Below are positions 25,146 to 35,934 of a stretch of 64,000 bases of DNA, in pieces. Made by a program: the position numbers and the translations under genes. The stretch's first letter is position 1. Every line of letters starts with the position of its first letter. Origin of the DNA: Ascochyta rabiei (Eukaryota; Ascomycota; Dothideomycetes; Pleosporales; Didymellaceae); the NCBI RefSeq assembly GCF_004011695.2, contig NC_082424.1, forward strand, positions 62,001 to 126,000, read 5' to 3'. The notes under the pieces were generated by a model, which saw only the letters and a list, made by a program, of their open reading frames with translations, was not told the origin of the DNA and did not search any database.

Positions 25146-26163
25146 CTATAATATCTTTTGACCAACCTTGCGCATACGCTGTGCAGTACTGCGTGCCGCG
25201 TCTCGTGTGACTTCATCCACCCCAGTACCTTCTGCAATGTCGAGTAACCTCTTCTGCCAGAACTCCCAGCGCTCCGATGGCGAGTCGAATTGCATCATCT
25301 CACCATGGGCATTCCTTTCGTTCCAATGCTTCAGCTCGTCAAGGCTACTGTAGAGCCTCTCGCCGTTGTGCTCCACCCATTTGCTCGCAGCGGGCATATG
25401 GAATTCCGGTTTGAGCTGGAACTCAGCGTCGCCATCGCCAGCTGCGTCATGCGCGTCGTCTGGGTTAGGCGTCCGCTCAAGCGTTCGGACCATGAACCGA
25501 GGCGCGCGATCCCCTGTGTTCAGTAAGTCACGTGCACAGATATATCGGAGAAGTTGGGGATTGTTTACATTCAAAGATTCCGGCTGCAACAAGTCGAGCT
25601 TCCACATCTTGTTGTTTGATGTAGACCTCACATTCATGCTTCCGCGATGCTGCGTCTTTGGCTTGTCGTGCAATCTGTCCCGGTGTTCTCCAGAAAGCGT
25701 CTGACCAGATCATCCGAAACCAGGGAAGTCCTGCCCATAGCACTGGCTTTTCATCCGCGTCGTCGAGGAGTTCACCACGGTGGATAGCGTCGGTGACTTG
25801 AGTGATCGCTGAAAGAAGAGCGACAAGGTCTGGTGTACGAGATGATGGCCATTCGATAAGTGCGTTCTTGAGTAGACTCCATAACTGGCTGAGTGCTACG
25901 ATATCGTCGGAGTAGCCTCCAAGATCTTTAATCGAAGACTTAGAGATGGGTTGCGTGATTGCAGTGGCGGCCTGTTCTGCGTTTGTCTTGCCGTTGTAGA
26001 AGTCCTTCAACGCCGCAACTTCCTCGCTGTAGCACCCTTCATAAGCATTTTTTTCGTAGCGCTTCAGTTGCGCTTCAAACCACTGCTCCTTAACAGAAAG
26101 TGAGCTCTCGGGATATAATGTGTATGCCATGTTGGCAGTTGTGATGTTGCTGCAGTATTGCAA
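25146..26163 (-). CDS. DUF3632-like fungal protein, two exons
   Basis: Exon 1 is 26,163-25,569 and exon 2 is 25,513-25,146; the 55-nt intron (25,514-25,568) has GTAAAC donor, an ACTGAAC branch-like site and CAG acceptor, and joins the two frames as ...A-G-I-F-E-W-D-R-A-P-R-F-M. The spliced product is 320 residues; the ATG at 26,130 (M-A-Y-T-L-Y-P-E) may be the real start. The features I associate with DUF3632 are the short helical segment Y-N-G-K-T-N-A-E-Q-A-A-T-A-I-T-Q-P near residue 55 and the L-L-x-A-I-T-Q-V block followed by W-x-x-L-P-W-F. No signal peptide or membrane segment. Function of the family is unknown. It lies closest to the RIP block and shows no premature stop. Confidence 0.7.
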
Positions 26164-27642
26164 AGTGTAAGTGATGTTCTTTTGAAGGCAGCAGCTTACA
26201 GGCCCCCAACGATGACGTCAAGTGGCCGAAGGATCGTCTCCAATTTTTAGCAGCATAAGCACCGAACACCAGTCTTGTGAAACTCTTACCTGATGCAGAC
26301 CTGAATGTGGACACATGGTATGAGCGCAACGCAGAACATTGTGGCTTTAGGTACTGAGTAAGCCGCATCCATATTCACCATTGAGAATACGCGCGCTACG
26401 TACCCAATCCTGCACTTCGCTTATGCTTGCCCATCCTACGCAGCTCCATGAAGACCTCACATGTCGTCATTTTCAGCTTACGGTTACCATCCGTTGAAAC
26501 TAGTGCAAAGCTTACCAAAGCGGACCAAAGCGGAAATGTGGAACGGGCTGCCTGACATGAAGCTAAGTGCACGACGGGAAACTCAACCCTTGAGCCGCAA
26601 GCTTATTCGGATGGTTAATCCCGATTCTCAAGTGCCGATCCTCGATGTCGCGAGGCGTCCAGCAGATATACGTGTGATGAAGAGCCGAGAGTCAATGTGA
26701 GTCAAGTCGCAAAGAATGTGACTACTAGCCCGTTGGCCTCAATAATCGACGTCGGCCAAGAGTGCTCACAGCAGGATGTTGGTCCACTCCAGACTTCAGA
26801 GCGGCTAGTCGTTTGCTTCATGTTTGCAGAAAAGTATGAAGGGTCTGTTTATGACAACGCCTCCTTCGCACTAATGTGGATACCTAACCAATTCACTTCA
26901 GGACTCAAACGGGGCACACCCACCTATACTATTCCGCGGCTTCGAGCAAGATCAGTTCACATTCGATAGATGTTTCTTGGGAGCACTTCGGTGATTGATT
27001 CATCGTGTGTCATAAGACTCCACCATTGACCTTAAGTTGCAGTGATCTTCGCGGAGTCTCGGCGTAAGAGCCTAAGGCGATCTGATCCAGCCTACACACT
27101 ATGAATGTGTATGCTAAAGGTCTTGTGTCAGAAGGTGGCAAAGTCGTGTTGGTATTACAAGGAACCTACCAGGAGCGGTAGCGAAGCCTCTGGCATAGAA
27201 GTGGCCGTTCAAAGGCTCGTAGCGATCTCAGTGGCAGTGTATGATCTCCTCTTCCAACGCCTGGAGGTCACAACACGCCGCGCCGTTGTATCTATGACGT
27301 CGAACGCTTATGAAAGATCAAAGGATGTCAGCTCAAGAAGATCCACCGCACTGCCTTTTCTTCGTGTGTAGCCTGAAGTCAGATAAGGCCCGCAGCATCA
27401 GGCCAGCAGCCTACCTGCACGCCAGGCACGTCACAGCAACAAAGGCCGGCAGTGCACTTGTAACATGTTGGAACGGTCTCTGCGAAGACCTTGGTTCAAC
27501 GTATAAAGAGATCTCCTTCGCCCTTCCCAGAGATTATCATCCAGAGTATCCTGCATCTCAATCACAACAACAAACATTACCAACGCCTCACACATTGCTT
27601 CTCTCAAGTATCTCTTCCACCAATTCGCACTCCTCAACCACG
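26164..27642. other. Intergenic region, includes upstream region of the RNase gene
   Basis: Several short open frames (up to about 90 codons, e.g. 26,461-26,700 and 26,697-26,969) have no motif, signal peptide or intron support and are not called. A TATAAA box lies at 27,502-27,507, 140 bp before the RNase ATG, followed by a CA-rich leader. Confidence 0.5.
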
Positions 27643-28236
27643 ATGAAGATCAACGCAGCACTTGCATTCCTCCCTCTGGCTTTGGCAGCTCCAGCTCAGC
27701 TTCAGAAGCGCCTTCCCAACCACACTCCAGTTGATGTGGAAGGATTAGACTCGGACTTCACAGTCAACTGCGGTTAGTATCACTGTACAACAATATCCGG
27801 CGGACATAGCTGAAAATGTGTAGGCAAAACCAAGGTTGACGGCGCAGACATCCACAAAGCTGTATCCTGGGGAGTGAACCTGGAAGTTGCCGGCGATCAG
27901 CTTGGAAGTACGTTACTTTAGCACCAGTGAGATTCCCAGCCCAGTACTCACAGAAATCCAGGCGGAAACTACCCCCACTACTATGGTAACAACGGAGGAA
28001 CTCGATTCAAGTTTCTTGACCCCGCTTGCGACCAGAACCCTCAAAACAAGCGGAAAGAGTTCCCCGTCGTAAAGGGCGGGTACTTTGAGGGCGAGAACGA
28101 CACTGCCTATAAATTCAGGGCAATTTATCTTTTCGACACTGCAGACCCGTGGACCCAGAACCCTAAGGCTATCTACTGTGGGACCATCTATCATGGAAAG
28201 AATGACTTTGAGGGTTGCGATGTTGGAAAGCAATAG
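27643..28236 (+). CDS. Secreted guanyl-specific ribonuclease (RNase T1/F1 family)
   Basis: Three exons: 27,643-27,772, 27,824-27,907 and 27,962-28,236, with GT-AG introns of 51 and 54 nt; product 162 residues. The N-terminus is a signal peptide (M-K-I-N-A-A-L-A-F-L-P-L-A-L-A-A) followed by a short propeptide ending in a Kex2-type K-R. The mature part shows the RNase T1 layout: N-Y-P-H (Tyr38 and His40 of T1), K-E-F-P-V (Glu58), F-R-A-I-Y (Arg77), T-I-Y-H-G (His92) and N-D-F-E-G-C (Phe100), so all six active-site positions are present. Cysteines near both ends fit the T1 disulfide. Expected to cleave single-stranded RNA after G outside the cell; in plant-associated fungi related proteins can serve as effectors (inference). 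The exact acceptor of intron 2 could be 10 nt upstream, but only the one chosen keeps the frame. Confidence 0.85.
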
Positions 28237-28992
28237 AGTCGTTGTTCGGCTTCCGTAAGGGCTAAGATGTCACTGTGCACATTATCGTTACGAGCGGCTC
28301 GGCTGTCCTCATTCGTAGAACATCCGCTATCTCTACAATGCATTCAGTTCTAGAACATTTAATCTGTATAGCCTAATTACAAAAGACCCATCCAATATTA
28401 AACAAAGCAAAGCTGGTAGACTAGCTACTACTCTAAATTTTAATATCTAAGTTTATTACTAAGGTTTAAACTTTTATAGTCTACTAGTTAAAAAAAAATA
28501 AAGTACCTTGAATATTAAAAATTTAAAAAACTTCTACTATAAAGTTATAGAAATTTAAAATTAACCTATACTAGCTCTAGGAAAGTACCTAAGTTTCTTT
28601 ACTAGATAAAGAGTTATCTAGCTTTAAATAAGCTAGATTTTGCTACTTTTACTAGTAAAATGCGTGCATCACGCGAATCCGCGCATCACGCGCACGAGTG
28701 CCATGCCATCTCGCACCTACCAAGCCAGTGTGCGAGAACCTCAGAAACGAAAAGAATAGAAGATGCGACATTGATGGTTGAACAGTTGTATGCAATGCGA
28801 GGACCGGCTTGCGTGCTTATCAGGATCGCGTAGTGTGGACCTTGAGACAGCGTGCCTGGTCAACTCGATGTCGTTAGCTCAACAGCGAGCATTCGGCAAT
28901 AAATGCGGTGCAGTGCATAGATAACGAAGAGGCATCGTTGTGTGCACGATTCCAATCACAAGTGTAATCCAGCCTTTTCAAGACACTGCATC
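28237..28992. other. Intergenic, with a RIP-like AT patch and an orphan Fot1-type inverted-repeat end
   Basis: 28,385-28,660 is AT-rich and RIP-like. At 28,662-28,702 the sequence GCATCACGCGAATCCGCGC and its continuation match the terminal repeat of the Fot1-like element ending at 42,872 in the same orientation. No matching opposite end is seen, so this is a relic end. No gene is visible; ordinary composition resumes after 28,700. Confidence 0.55.
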
Positions 28993-31000
28993 ATGGCTGC
29001 AACACTACAGGATCCCGTGGCCCAAGTCGATGTCGCCGAGCTGGAGCAAGTTCGGAGGAAGTACGCTGAGGAAGCAAACAAACGCCTAAGACTAGAAGGC
29101 GCAACGCAATTTCTACCTCTTAATAAGGCTAGTAAAGATAGACTACATGTGTTACTTAATAATCTATAGGCAGACTATACAGCGCTTAACGCACAGCCTC
29201 TGCCTATTTGCAACACTAAGGTTGTGCAGTTCTTTGTCCTTAGTGCTAGGTTTAGCAAGCTTGTTTACGCTGTACGTCTTATTAAGTCTAGGGTAGCTAC
29301 AGCAGACAAGATTTGCATTGTTAATGCAGCAGGTAGCTTTAGTAGGACCTGGTACTAGCACCGCTACCTAGAACTGCACTGTAATCTGGAGAGCTATTGC
29401 TACCTACTACTGCTAGAGGAGACTAGTTACGTACTAAAGCAGAAGTACGCCCCTGCAGCTAAGACTTAAGAGCATGCTAAGCGTGTTGCATAGTATTAGA
29501 AACTTAGTAATAAGACACTGTTTTAATTAGATGTGTAGCGTGTTAAGTAGGATAATGTTAAGGAACTATAGAGGATGTCCTTTATAGAGAGACGTAGTCC
29601 ACACAGAGGGTCTATTAACTATTACATTAAGGCGCAGTATGTCTAACTAGCTACTAGTGTTCTTACTAAGTTAGTAAGCCCTAGGTCCCTAACATCCTAA
29701 GCCTTCTATCCTATTAAGGGGACATTTTTTATACGTTACGCTTTGACTACTACGTAACTAGGGGGTCGCAAGAGGACCAGACTTCAAGCAACCTGCGCAA
29801 CAAGAGAATTACAATTGTTAGTACTGCAGTAACTACAGTAGGCATAATCCCTATATTAGCTAAATACGCAAAAGAGCTATACGTTATTTAGCAGACGCTA
29901 ACCTATGTTAAGCTACGTAACTAGTAGACTACTGATGTTAAGGAGTTTAAACGCACTGTTACAGAGAGAAAGGGCTAGCAGTTTAAAAGGCAGATTAACC
30001 TGAACTGTTACATAACAAGCGCTCTACTTCTAGGCTAGGAGAATCTAATTAACAGTGGCCAGACTAATATGCCAGCTTACTCTATAGTAATAGGATTGCC
30101 TACATACAGTATAGTTAACTCTTTTCTAGAATACAAAGAATAGTAAGTAACGTAGTTCTATGCGCTAGACTTAGACACATAAAGGCTATACGTTCTTACG
30201 TAGACAATATTACTAAGGACCTTATAGCAGCTAAAAAGCTAAAGCTGTAGTACCCTTTATAGTGTAAGCAGCCTATATTTAGCAATAAGTATCTACAGGC
30301 GTTTAATAAGCTACACGTGCATCTTATAGATACAGACAGCAAGGGTCTATCCTATGCTACAGAGCAGGGGCTTGTTGTTGCTGGCCAAGAGTACCTAGTA
30401 GACGTGCTAATCTTCAGCACCAGCTACTCTGTCGCCGGCGGCCGCTCGGGAGGCAACCTAGCTGGCAGGATTGGATTTGAAGTGATAAGTCGCAACAGCC
30501 TCTCTATGGACAAGAAGTGGTGCGAGAACAGCGCTGCAACACTGCATGGCTACGCGACCAACAACTTCCCCAACCTCTTCTTCTCTGGCACATCGCAGGC
30601 CACTATCACAGGAAACAACATGTTCATGCTTGGCATTATCGCGCAACACGTGACATGTGACATACTGGATTGCAGAGGCCAAAAAGCGCGTTAGAAAAGA
30701 CAGACAGGCTATCATCAAAGCTACCTAAGCGGCTAAAGAAGAACATAGTGCAGAGGTCGCTAAGCGCGCGCCCTTCTTCTTGTCCCTCGCAGGATGCACG
30801 CTGGGCTACTTTAACGGCCACAGACAGGCGCCCTCGAGGACCCGGCGGAGAAGAAGAAAAATGCCCGTGCCGTGGTCTGGGCCAAGGGGACGGTGTCGTT
30901 CTTGGAATACATTACTAAGTGGATGAACAAAAGCGGCTTGAAGGGACTCAACATCACACCGAGACCGAGACTGAATACTCGGACATTGGCGAGGCTGTAG
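28993..31000 (+). pseudogene. Baeyer-Villiger monooxygenase pseudogene, RIP-mutated in its middle
   Basis: The start M-A-A-T-L-Q-D-P-V-A and the following E-A-N-K-R-L-R-L-E-G match flavin-dependent cyclohexanone-type monooxygenases. The frame continues as A-D-Y-T-A-L-N-A-Q-P-L-P, then F-S-R-T-W-Y-x-H-R-Y (normally G-G-T-W-Y-W-N-R-Y), L-E-S-Y-C-Y-L-L-L-L-E-E-T, and ends with S-G-T-S-Q-A-T-I-T-G-N-N and A-V-V-W-A-K-G-T-V-S-F. From about 29,110 to 30,400 there are many TAG/TAA codons and strong AT bias; the first ~110 bp and the last ~600 bp are of normal composition. The dinucleotide-binding glycines are lost. A +1 frame change near 30,830 precedes the last 55 codons (end at 30,998-31,000). Enzymes of this family insert oxygen next to ketones using FAD and NADPH; this copy is dead. 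Confidence 0.85.
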
Positions 31001-31391
31001 AAGGGTTTCGGGAACAATGCGCAGCTTGAAGTGTGATGTCGTGGGTTGATTTTCTTCGATTGGTCAGACGCGACGCTCTTGGTGTGTCTACCGTGTCACA
31101 GCTTTTAACAATGCGCTTGCAGCAATTTAAGCGTAAGAACTAGGTTAAATGATTTTATATTAGACTTTTGCTATTTAGTTTAGTGTTAATTGTTTTAACA
31201 CTCTCTTAGAGACATAAGCGCTAACAGCTCTCTTAGAAGCCTAAGGACATTAACTAGCAGAAGCTTACTCTATAATAAGAGAAGGAGCTTCTTAAATATA
31301 TAGATAAGCTAACAGCGCATTACCTAGCACCTATAAGAGAGATAATATAAAATTTTATGTTATTAGTAGCTTAAAAACTAGTCTCTAAGAG
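31001..31391. other. AT-rich non-coding segment with a short inverted repeat
   Basis: No gene. ACTCTCTTAGAGAC near 31,199 and its inverse GTCTCTAAGAGT near 31,381 bound about 195 bp, which could be a small MITE-like relic. Confidence 0.35.
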
Positions 31392-31542
31392 TACGCTGGC
31401 AAAAGGGTCAAGGGTACCCTAGGGTAGGGTAGGGGTAGGGTACAGTCTGTACAGACCTTAGGTAGGGGAAGGGTAGGGATACCTCTACTGTGGGGTAGAG
31501 GTAGGGTAGGGGTACCTCTAGCGTAGGGTAGGGCCCAAATCG
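31392..31542. repeat. Truncated copy of the TAGGG hairpin element
   Basis: Begins TACGCTGGCAAAAGGG, the same terminal repeat as the element at 18,185, and continues with TAGGG-type units and the CAGTCTGTACAGACC segment that also occurs inside the first copy. There is no right-hand inverted repeat and no hairpin region, so only the left end is preserved. Confidence 0.7.
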
Positions 31543-31926
31543 CGTGACCAACTCGCTTGGTAACTAACTTGCCTGTGGGATATGATATATATAGATATAC
31601 TTAGAGAAATTTTAAAGAATTTCATCTAGTAAATCTAGAGCTATTAAGCATTAAATTTTTAGTTCTCTCTAGTAGAACAGCTTAAGCGGCTCGCTTAGTG
31701 GGCGGCTTGTACGCAGGGTAGGTTAGTAAATTTATCTACATGTAAAGCTTTTAAGAAGAACCTGCTGGGTTAGTAGCTTATTACCGCAAAATTGAATTGG
31801 GCCTAACATGTGTAAGAAATCCAATTTCGTGATTATAGATATCTTCTACCGTCCTTCAATGCCATTTAAAGCCTAGACTTAAGAGAATGTAGATAATCTT
31901 AGGAGTGGGTGTTTGTAAGATCCCTA
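31543..31926. other. Non-coding flank of the nested transposon stack
   Basis: AT-rich, RIP-like sequence without a readable gene. It ends at TA (31,925-31,926), the target duplication of the Fot1-like element. Confidence 0.5.
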
Positions 31927-32596
31927 CCGTGTTCGTGCGCGTAATGCCTGGATTCGCGTAACGCCCTACTAACTGCCTTAACGCTTATACAGAGATAAGG
32001 TTATACAGCCACCTATAATAGCTATTATTATAGGATTTTATAGTAGAGTAGTAAAGTAATACTTGTAATTAATTTAGCCTATCTATATTTACTTAGAAGT
32101 GTAATGTTACAGCTGCTGCAGGTAGTAATAGCTAGGGCAGCTAGAGGCGGTAATAGGGGATTACGTCTACTAACATTATCCCTAAAAGCATATTTTTAAT
32201 ACTTTTTTAGCTAGGTTGCTTATAAAGCTTTCTTCTTACTCTTTTAAGGTAATTGTATAGCTTTTACAGCATTAAGCTCTTATTATTAATACTGCTTTTT
32301 AGCCTCCTGTTTAGCCTTCTAATTTACTGTATTAGCCTTCTCCTTCTTACACCTCTCCTTAGCCGCCTCTCTTACTACACGCTTCTCCTCCTTCTCCTTC
32401 TCCTTAACTAGCTTCTTAGCAGCTGCTACTTCCTTATTAGTCGCTTTTCTAAGTGCTTCCTTCTTCTCTTCTTACTTTCTTATCCTTTTATAGAAGCGTG
32501 CTTCTTTAATCTTCCTTAGTAACTAAAAAACAGCACTACTATAGTACTTCTTTTGCTGCTGCAAATCTAAGGCTTTATTCTTCTTCTTATAACGTA

Positions 32597-34448
32597 CTCC
32601 ACAAGCAAGCTGCCCACCCAAGCGAGCTGCCCACTTTTGCCAAGACCACACCAAACTTCACTCAACTCATAATGCCTTAACGCAGCAACCTACTAAAGCC
32701 TTTTAATGAAACTGATATACAGCTTGCTCTTCAGGCAATTAAGCAAGACGCGACGCTAAGCGTGCGACGCGCAGCAGCAATCTACAAAGTTCCTAGAAGA
32801 ACACTAGACACTTGACGCGCAGGAACGCTCTCTTAACGCGATTGCAAGCCTAACATGATAAGGATGACTAGCACTGAAGAGGAGGTGATTGTCCAGCATG
32901 TACTGAAGCTAGACGAGCAAGGATACTTGCCCTGGCTTGCTAATGTGGAGGATATAGCCAATTCTCTGCTTGCTAAGCGCCATTAGACCCCTGTTGGCAA
33001 GAACTGGGCTGCCAACTTCGTTAAACGTCGGCCAGAGCTTAAAGTTAAGTTTAATCGCAAGTACGACTATAAGAGAGCGCTTTGTAAGGATCCTAAGGTA
33101 ATTAGCGACTAGTTCTAGCTTATAGAGAATACTAAAGCTAAGTATAGTATCCTAGATAAAGACACCTATAACTTTAACAAATCTGGCTTTATAATAGGCA
33201 CTATATTAACAGGAGCTGTTGTTACAGGCTCTAAGCGTTAAGGGAGACTAAAGACAGTGCAGCAGGGCAACTGTGAGTGGACAAGTATTATCCAGGGCAT
33301 TAATGCAAAGGGCTGGTCTATCCCACCCTTCATCATCTTCTCTAGCAAGCACCACCTCTCAGCCTGGTACAAGGAGCCCAGTATACCTGACGACTAGGTT
33401 CTTAATGTCTCTAACAATGGCTGGACCAACAATAAGCTTAGAGTTAAGTAGTTAAAGCACTTTAATGAGCACATAAAGGCGCGCACTGTTAGTAGCTACC
33501 AGCTGCTTATTCTGGACGGCCACAAGAGCCACAACTCGGTTGAATTCCACCAGTACTGTGAGGAGCACAAGATTATCACTCTGTGCATGCCTCCACACTC
33601 GTCGCACCTGCTGCAGCCACTTGACGTGGGTTGTTTCTCCCCATTAAAGAAGGCCTATGGCCGCCAAGCCAAGCGGCTGATGCGCAGCAAGATCACGCGT
33701 ATCACTAAACTTAAGTTCTTGCCGTGCTTTAAAGCTGCTTTTAATGCTTTAATTACTAATAGCAACATACAGGGAGGATTTAGAGGCGCTGGTCTAGTCC
33801 TATTTAACCTAGAGGCTGTAATATTAAAGCTTGAAGTACGCCTGCGCACACTAACACCACCTACTATAGACAACAGCACATAGGAGTCTAAAACACCAAG
33901 CAACACCCTAGAATTTGGGTCTCAATCAAATCTGATTCGAGAGAGGATTCAGAGACACGCTAATAGCTCACCAACGCCTATAGTTGACGCCCTTAATCAG
34001 CTCACTAAAGGCGCAGAGCTAATGGCGCATTCACTGGTTTTAGTGCGCAACCAGGTCGCTGACCTACAGGCAGCTAACGAGGCTGCTACACGTCGTAAAT
34101 CACACAAAAGAAAGCAAATCTAGCGTGAAGGGACACTAACGTTTAGTAAGGGAGTGCGGCTAACTACTCTAAAGGAGTTTGAGGCCCGTAGTGATGGGAA
34201 GAAGGCAAAGAAGAGGTCACGCGTTAATGGGAGCACTTAGTCTTTAAGGCGCTGTAGCACATGTAGCAAGACAGGGCACAACGCGCAAACATGTAGTAAA
34301 GATGCGCAGAGTACTATAGACTAGTACAGCTTACTATTTAGTACAGTATATTGCTGCTGTGTACTGTAGTATCGCGAAGTAGTTGTGGTGTTGGTGTGGT
34401 CTTGGCAAAAGTGGGCAGCTTGCTTGGGTGGGCAGCTCGCTTGTGGAG
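32597..34448 (+). mobile_element. Pogo/Fot1-type transposon inserted in the Fot1-like element
   Basis: Both ends read CTCCACAAGC(A/G)AGCTGCCC and continue for about 60 bp of inverted repeat; within each end the unit AAGC(A/G)AGCTGCCCA occurs twice in tandem. TA at 32,595-32,596 and 34,449-34,450 is the target duplication; removing the 1,852-bp element and one TA restores the host transposase tail. It is a different family from its host by terminal repeat and transposase sequence. Confidence 0.92.
32672..34324 (+). pseudogene. Pogo/Fot1-type transposase with C-terminal zinc knuckle, RIP stop codons only
   Basis: From ATG 32,672 to TAG 34,324 the frame is kept over 551 codons without a frameshift; about a dozen stops are TAG or TGA at former CAG, TGG or CGA codons. 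The N-terminal helix-turn-helix (A-A-I-Y-K-V-P-R-R-T-L) is at residues 35-50; the core has N-F-N-K-S-G-F (normally N-x-D-E-x-G-F, so the first catalytic Asp is lost), L-L-I-L-D-G-H-K-S-H and P-H-S-S-H-L-L-Q-P-L-D; the end has C-S-T-C-S-K-T-G-H-N-A-Q-T-C, a CCHC zinc knuckle. The light and purely transitional damage suggests a recent RIP event. Confidence 0.9.
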
Positions 34449-35447
34449 TACGTTACTTCTTCTACTTCTTAAGGGTCTTTTTAAGGCTATCTATCTTATG
34501 TTAGAGGAGTAAGGCCTTAACTAAGATATAGTAGATTAATAATCTTATCTTTTTAGCGTTGCAACTACTCTTATCTCTAGTAACCCTCTACAACAACATC
34601 TCTATTTTAAGCTAGTCTTTGTTACTATAAATAGAAGATAACATAGTATCTAAATCTAAGCTCTCTAAGCTCTCTAGTAGTGTTTTAGCAAAGTAATTAA
34701 GGATAATATTAGGATTAAGTAGATAGATACCTGTTGTGTTAAAGGACTTAAGTATTAGCTTTTTAGTAAAGCTAGAGATCTATGCCTAATAGAAGAGCTA
34801 AAAGAAGTCTACTCTCTTAATATTTGTGTAGTTTTAAGACTTATAGATCTCTATTATAACAGCTTTTAAGTATACTATGAATAGAGGCTTAAACAGCACT
34901 ATATTAAGCAGCTAGAGCATCTAGGTTAAGTAAGGAGGTAACACAGCTAGGAGTATCTTATTATTATTATAGTAGTTAATAAAGTCTATTGTTACGTAGG
35001 ATCTATAGCTATCTAGTATTAATAACCTCTACTTCCTCTAAGCTTTCTCCTTAGTATAGCAATTAAACACCTACTCTAGCTACGTAAGCCTAATCTTATT
35101 GTTTAACTATCCTAAGGGAGATAAGGTAACTATTACTAAGTGTACCCCTAGCTTAATTTTAGCTACCTAGTCTAATTTAATGTTACTCTTCTTAGAAGTG
35201 TAGATAAGCCTAGGTAGTAACACTAATCTATTAGCATACACACACGCTATAAGCGTCTACTAATCCTAGTTACTATCTTAAATAGATGCTTTAACCTTTC
35301 CCTTTATCTATATACGTTTACTAAATATGTGTTTTATTCTAGTAGTCTGTCTAATTATAAAGCCCTTTTTATCTATATTATATATGTAGTAAGGCTTAAT
35401 AGAGAATTTAGTAATCTTAAGCTGTAGTAGGTTAAAATAGAGCTTGT

Positions 35448-35934
35448 TGTTACGATCCTGTGCCAGGGCACGGCACAAACATAAGTACCAGCCAACCAAG
35501 ACCCCTAACTCCGCTCTGAAGGAACGAACAGTGGAGAAGGACAGAACAGATAGGGATGTCACGTGACTGCTCGTTAACAAGCATAACACACGTAACTGCT
35601 TGTTAACAAGCATGGTACGATATGCTTGTCCACAAGCACCCTCATGTATTTTATTAGACTAACTCTAGTTGCTTGTTAACAAGCACTGTATCTCCTAAGT
35701 ATATAGTTAGTAGGAACACAACCCTTATAGTTCGTGTTTAACCTTGTTAATTAAGTTTGTCTTTAGAATCTTAACCTGCTCTTGAACTAGACAGTACCCT
35801 CTGTACTATTCATTGCACCCTATCTTTACAAGCTTTGCTTAGTTAATAACCCTTACCGATCTAGTAACCGTACTTATCCCTAAGAACTAATAGAATCAGT
35901 GCTTACGGTCTTTGACTAAAGTACAACTTTAACA
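35448..35934 (+). repeat. 5' LTR of the gypsy element
   Basis: 487 bp, TGTTACGATCC...CTTTAACA. It contains several copies of GCTTGTTAACAAGC-type palindromes around 35,570-35,690. It differs from the 3' LTR mainly by C/T and G/A changes. Confidence 0.95.

Noticed and set aside
26461..26969. Two consecutive plus-strand open frames (79 and 90 codons)
   Set aside because: No domain, signal peptide or splice site; composition does not differ from non-coding surroundings.
33273..33455. 60-codon frame in the pogo-type element
   Set aside because: It is out of phase with the 551-codon transposase frame starting at 32,672.
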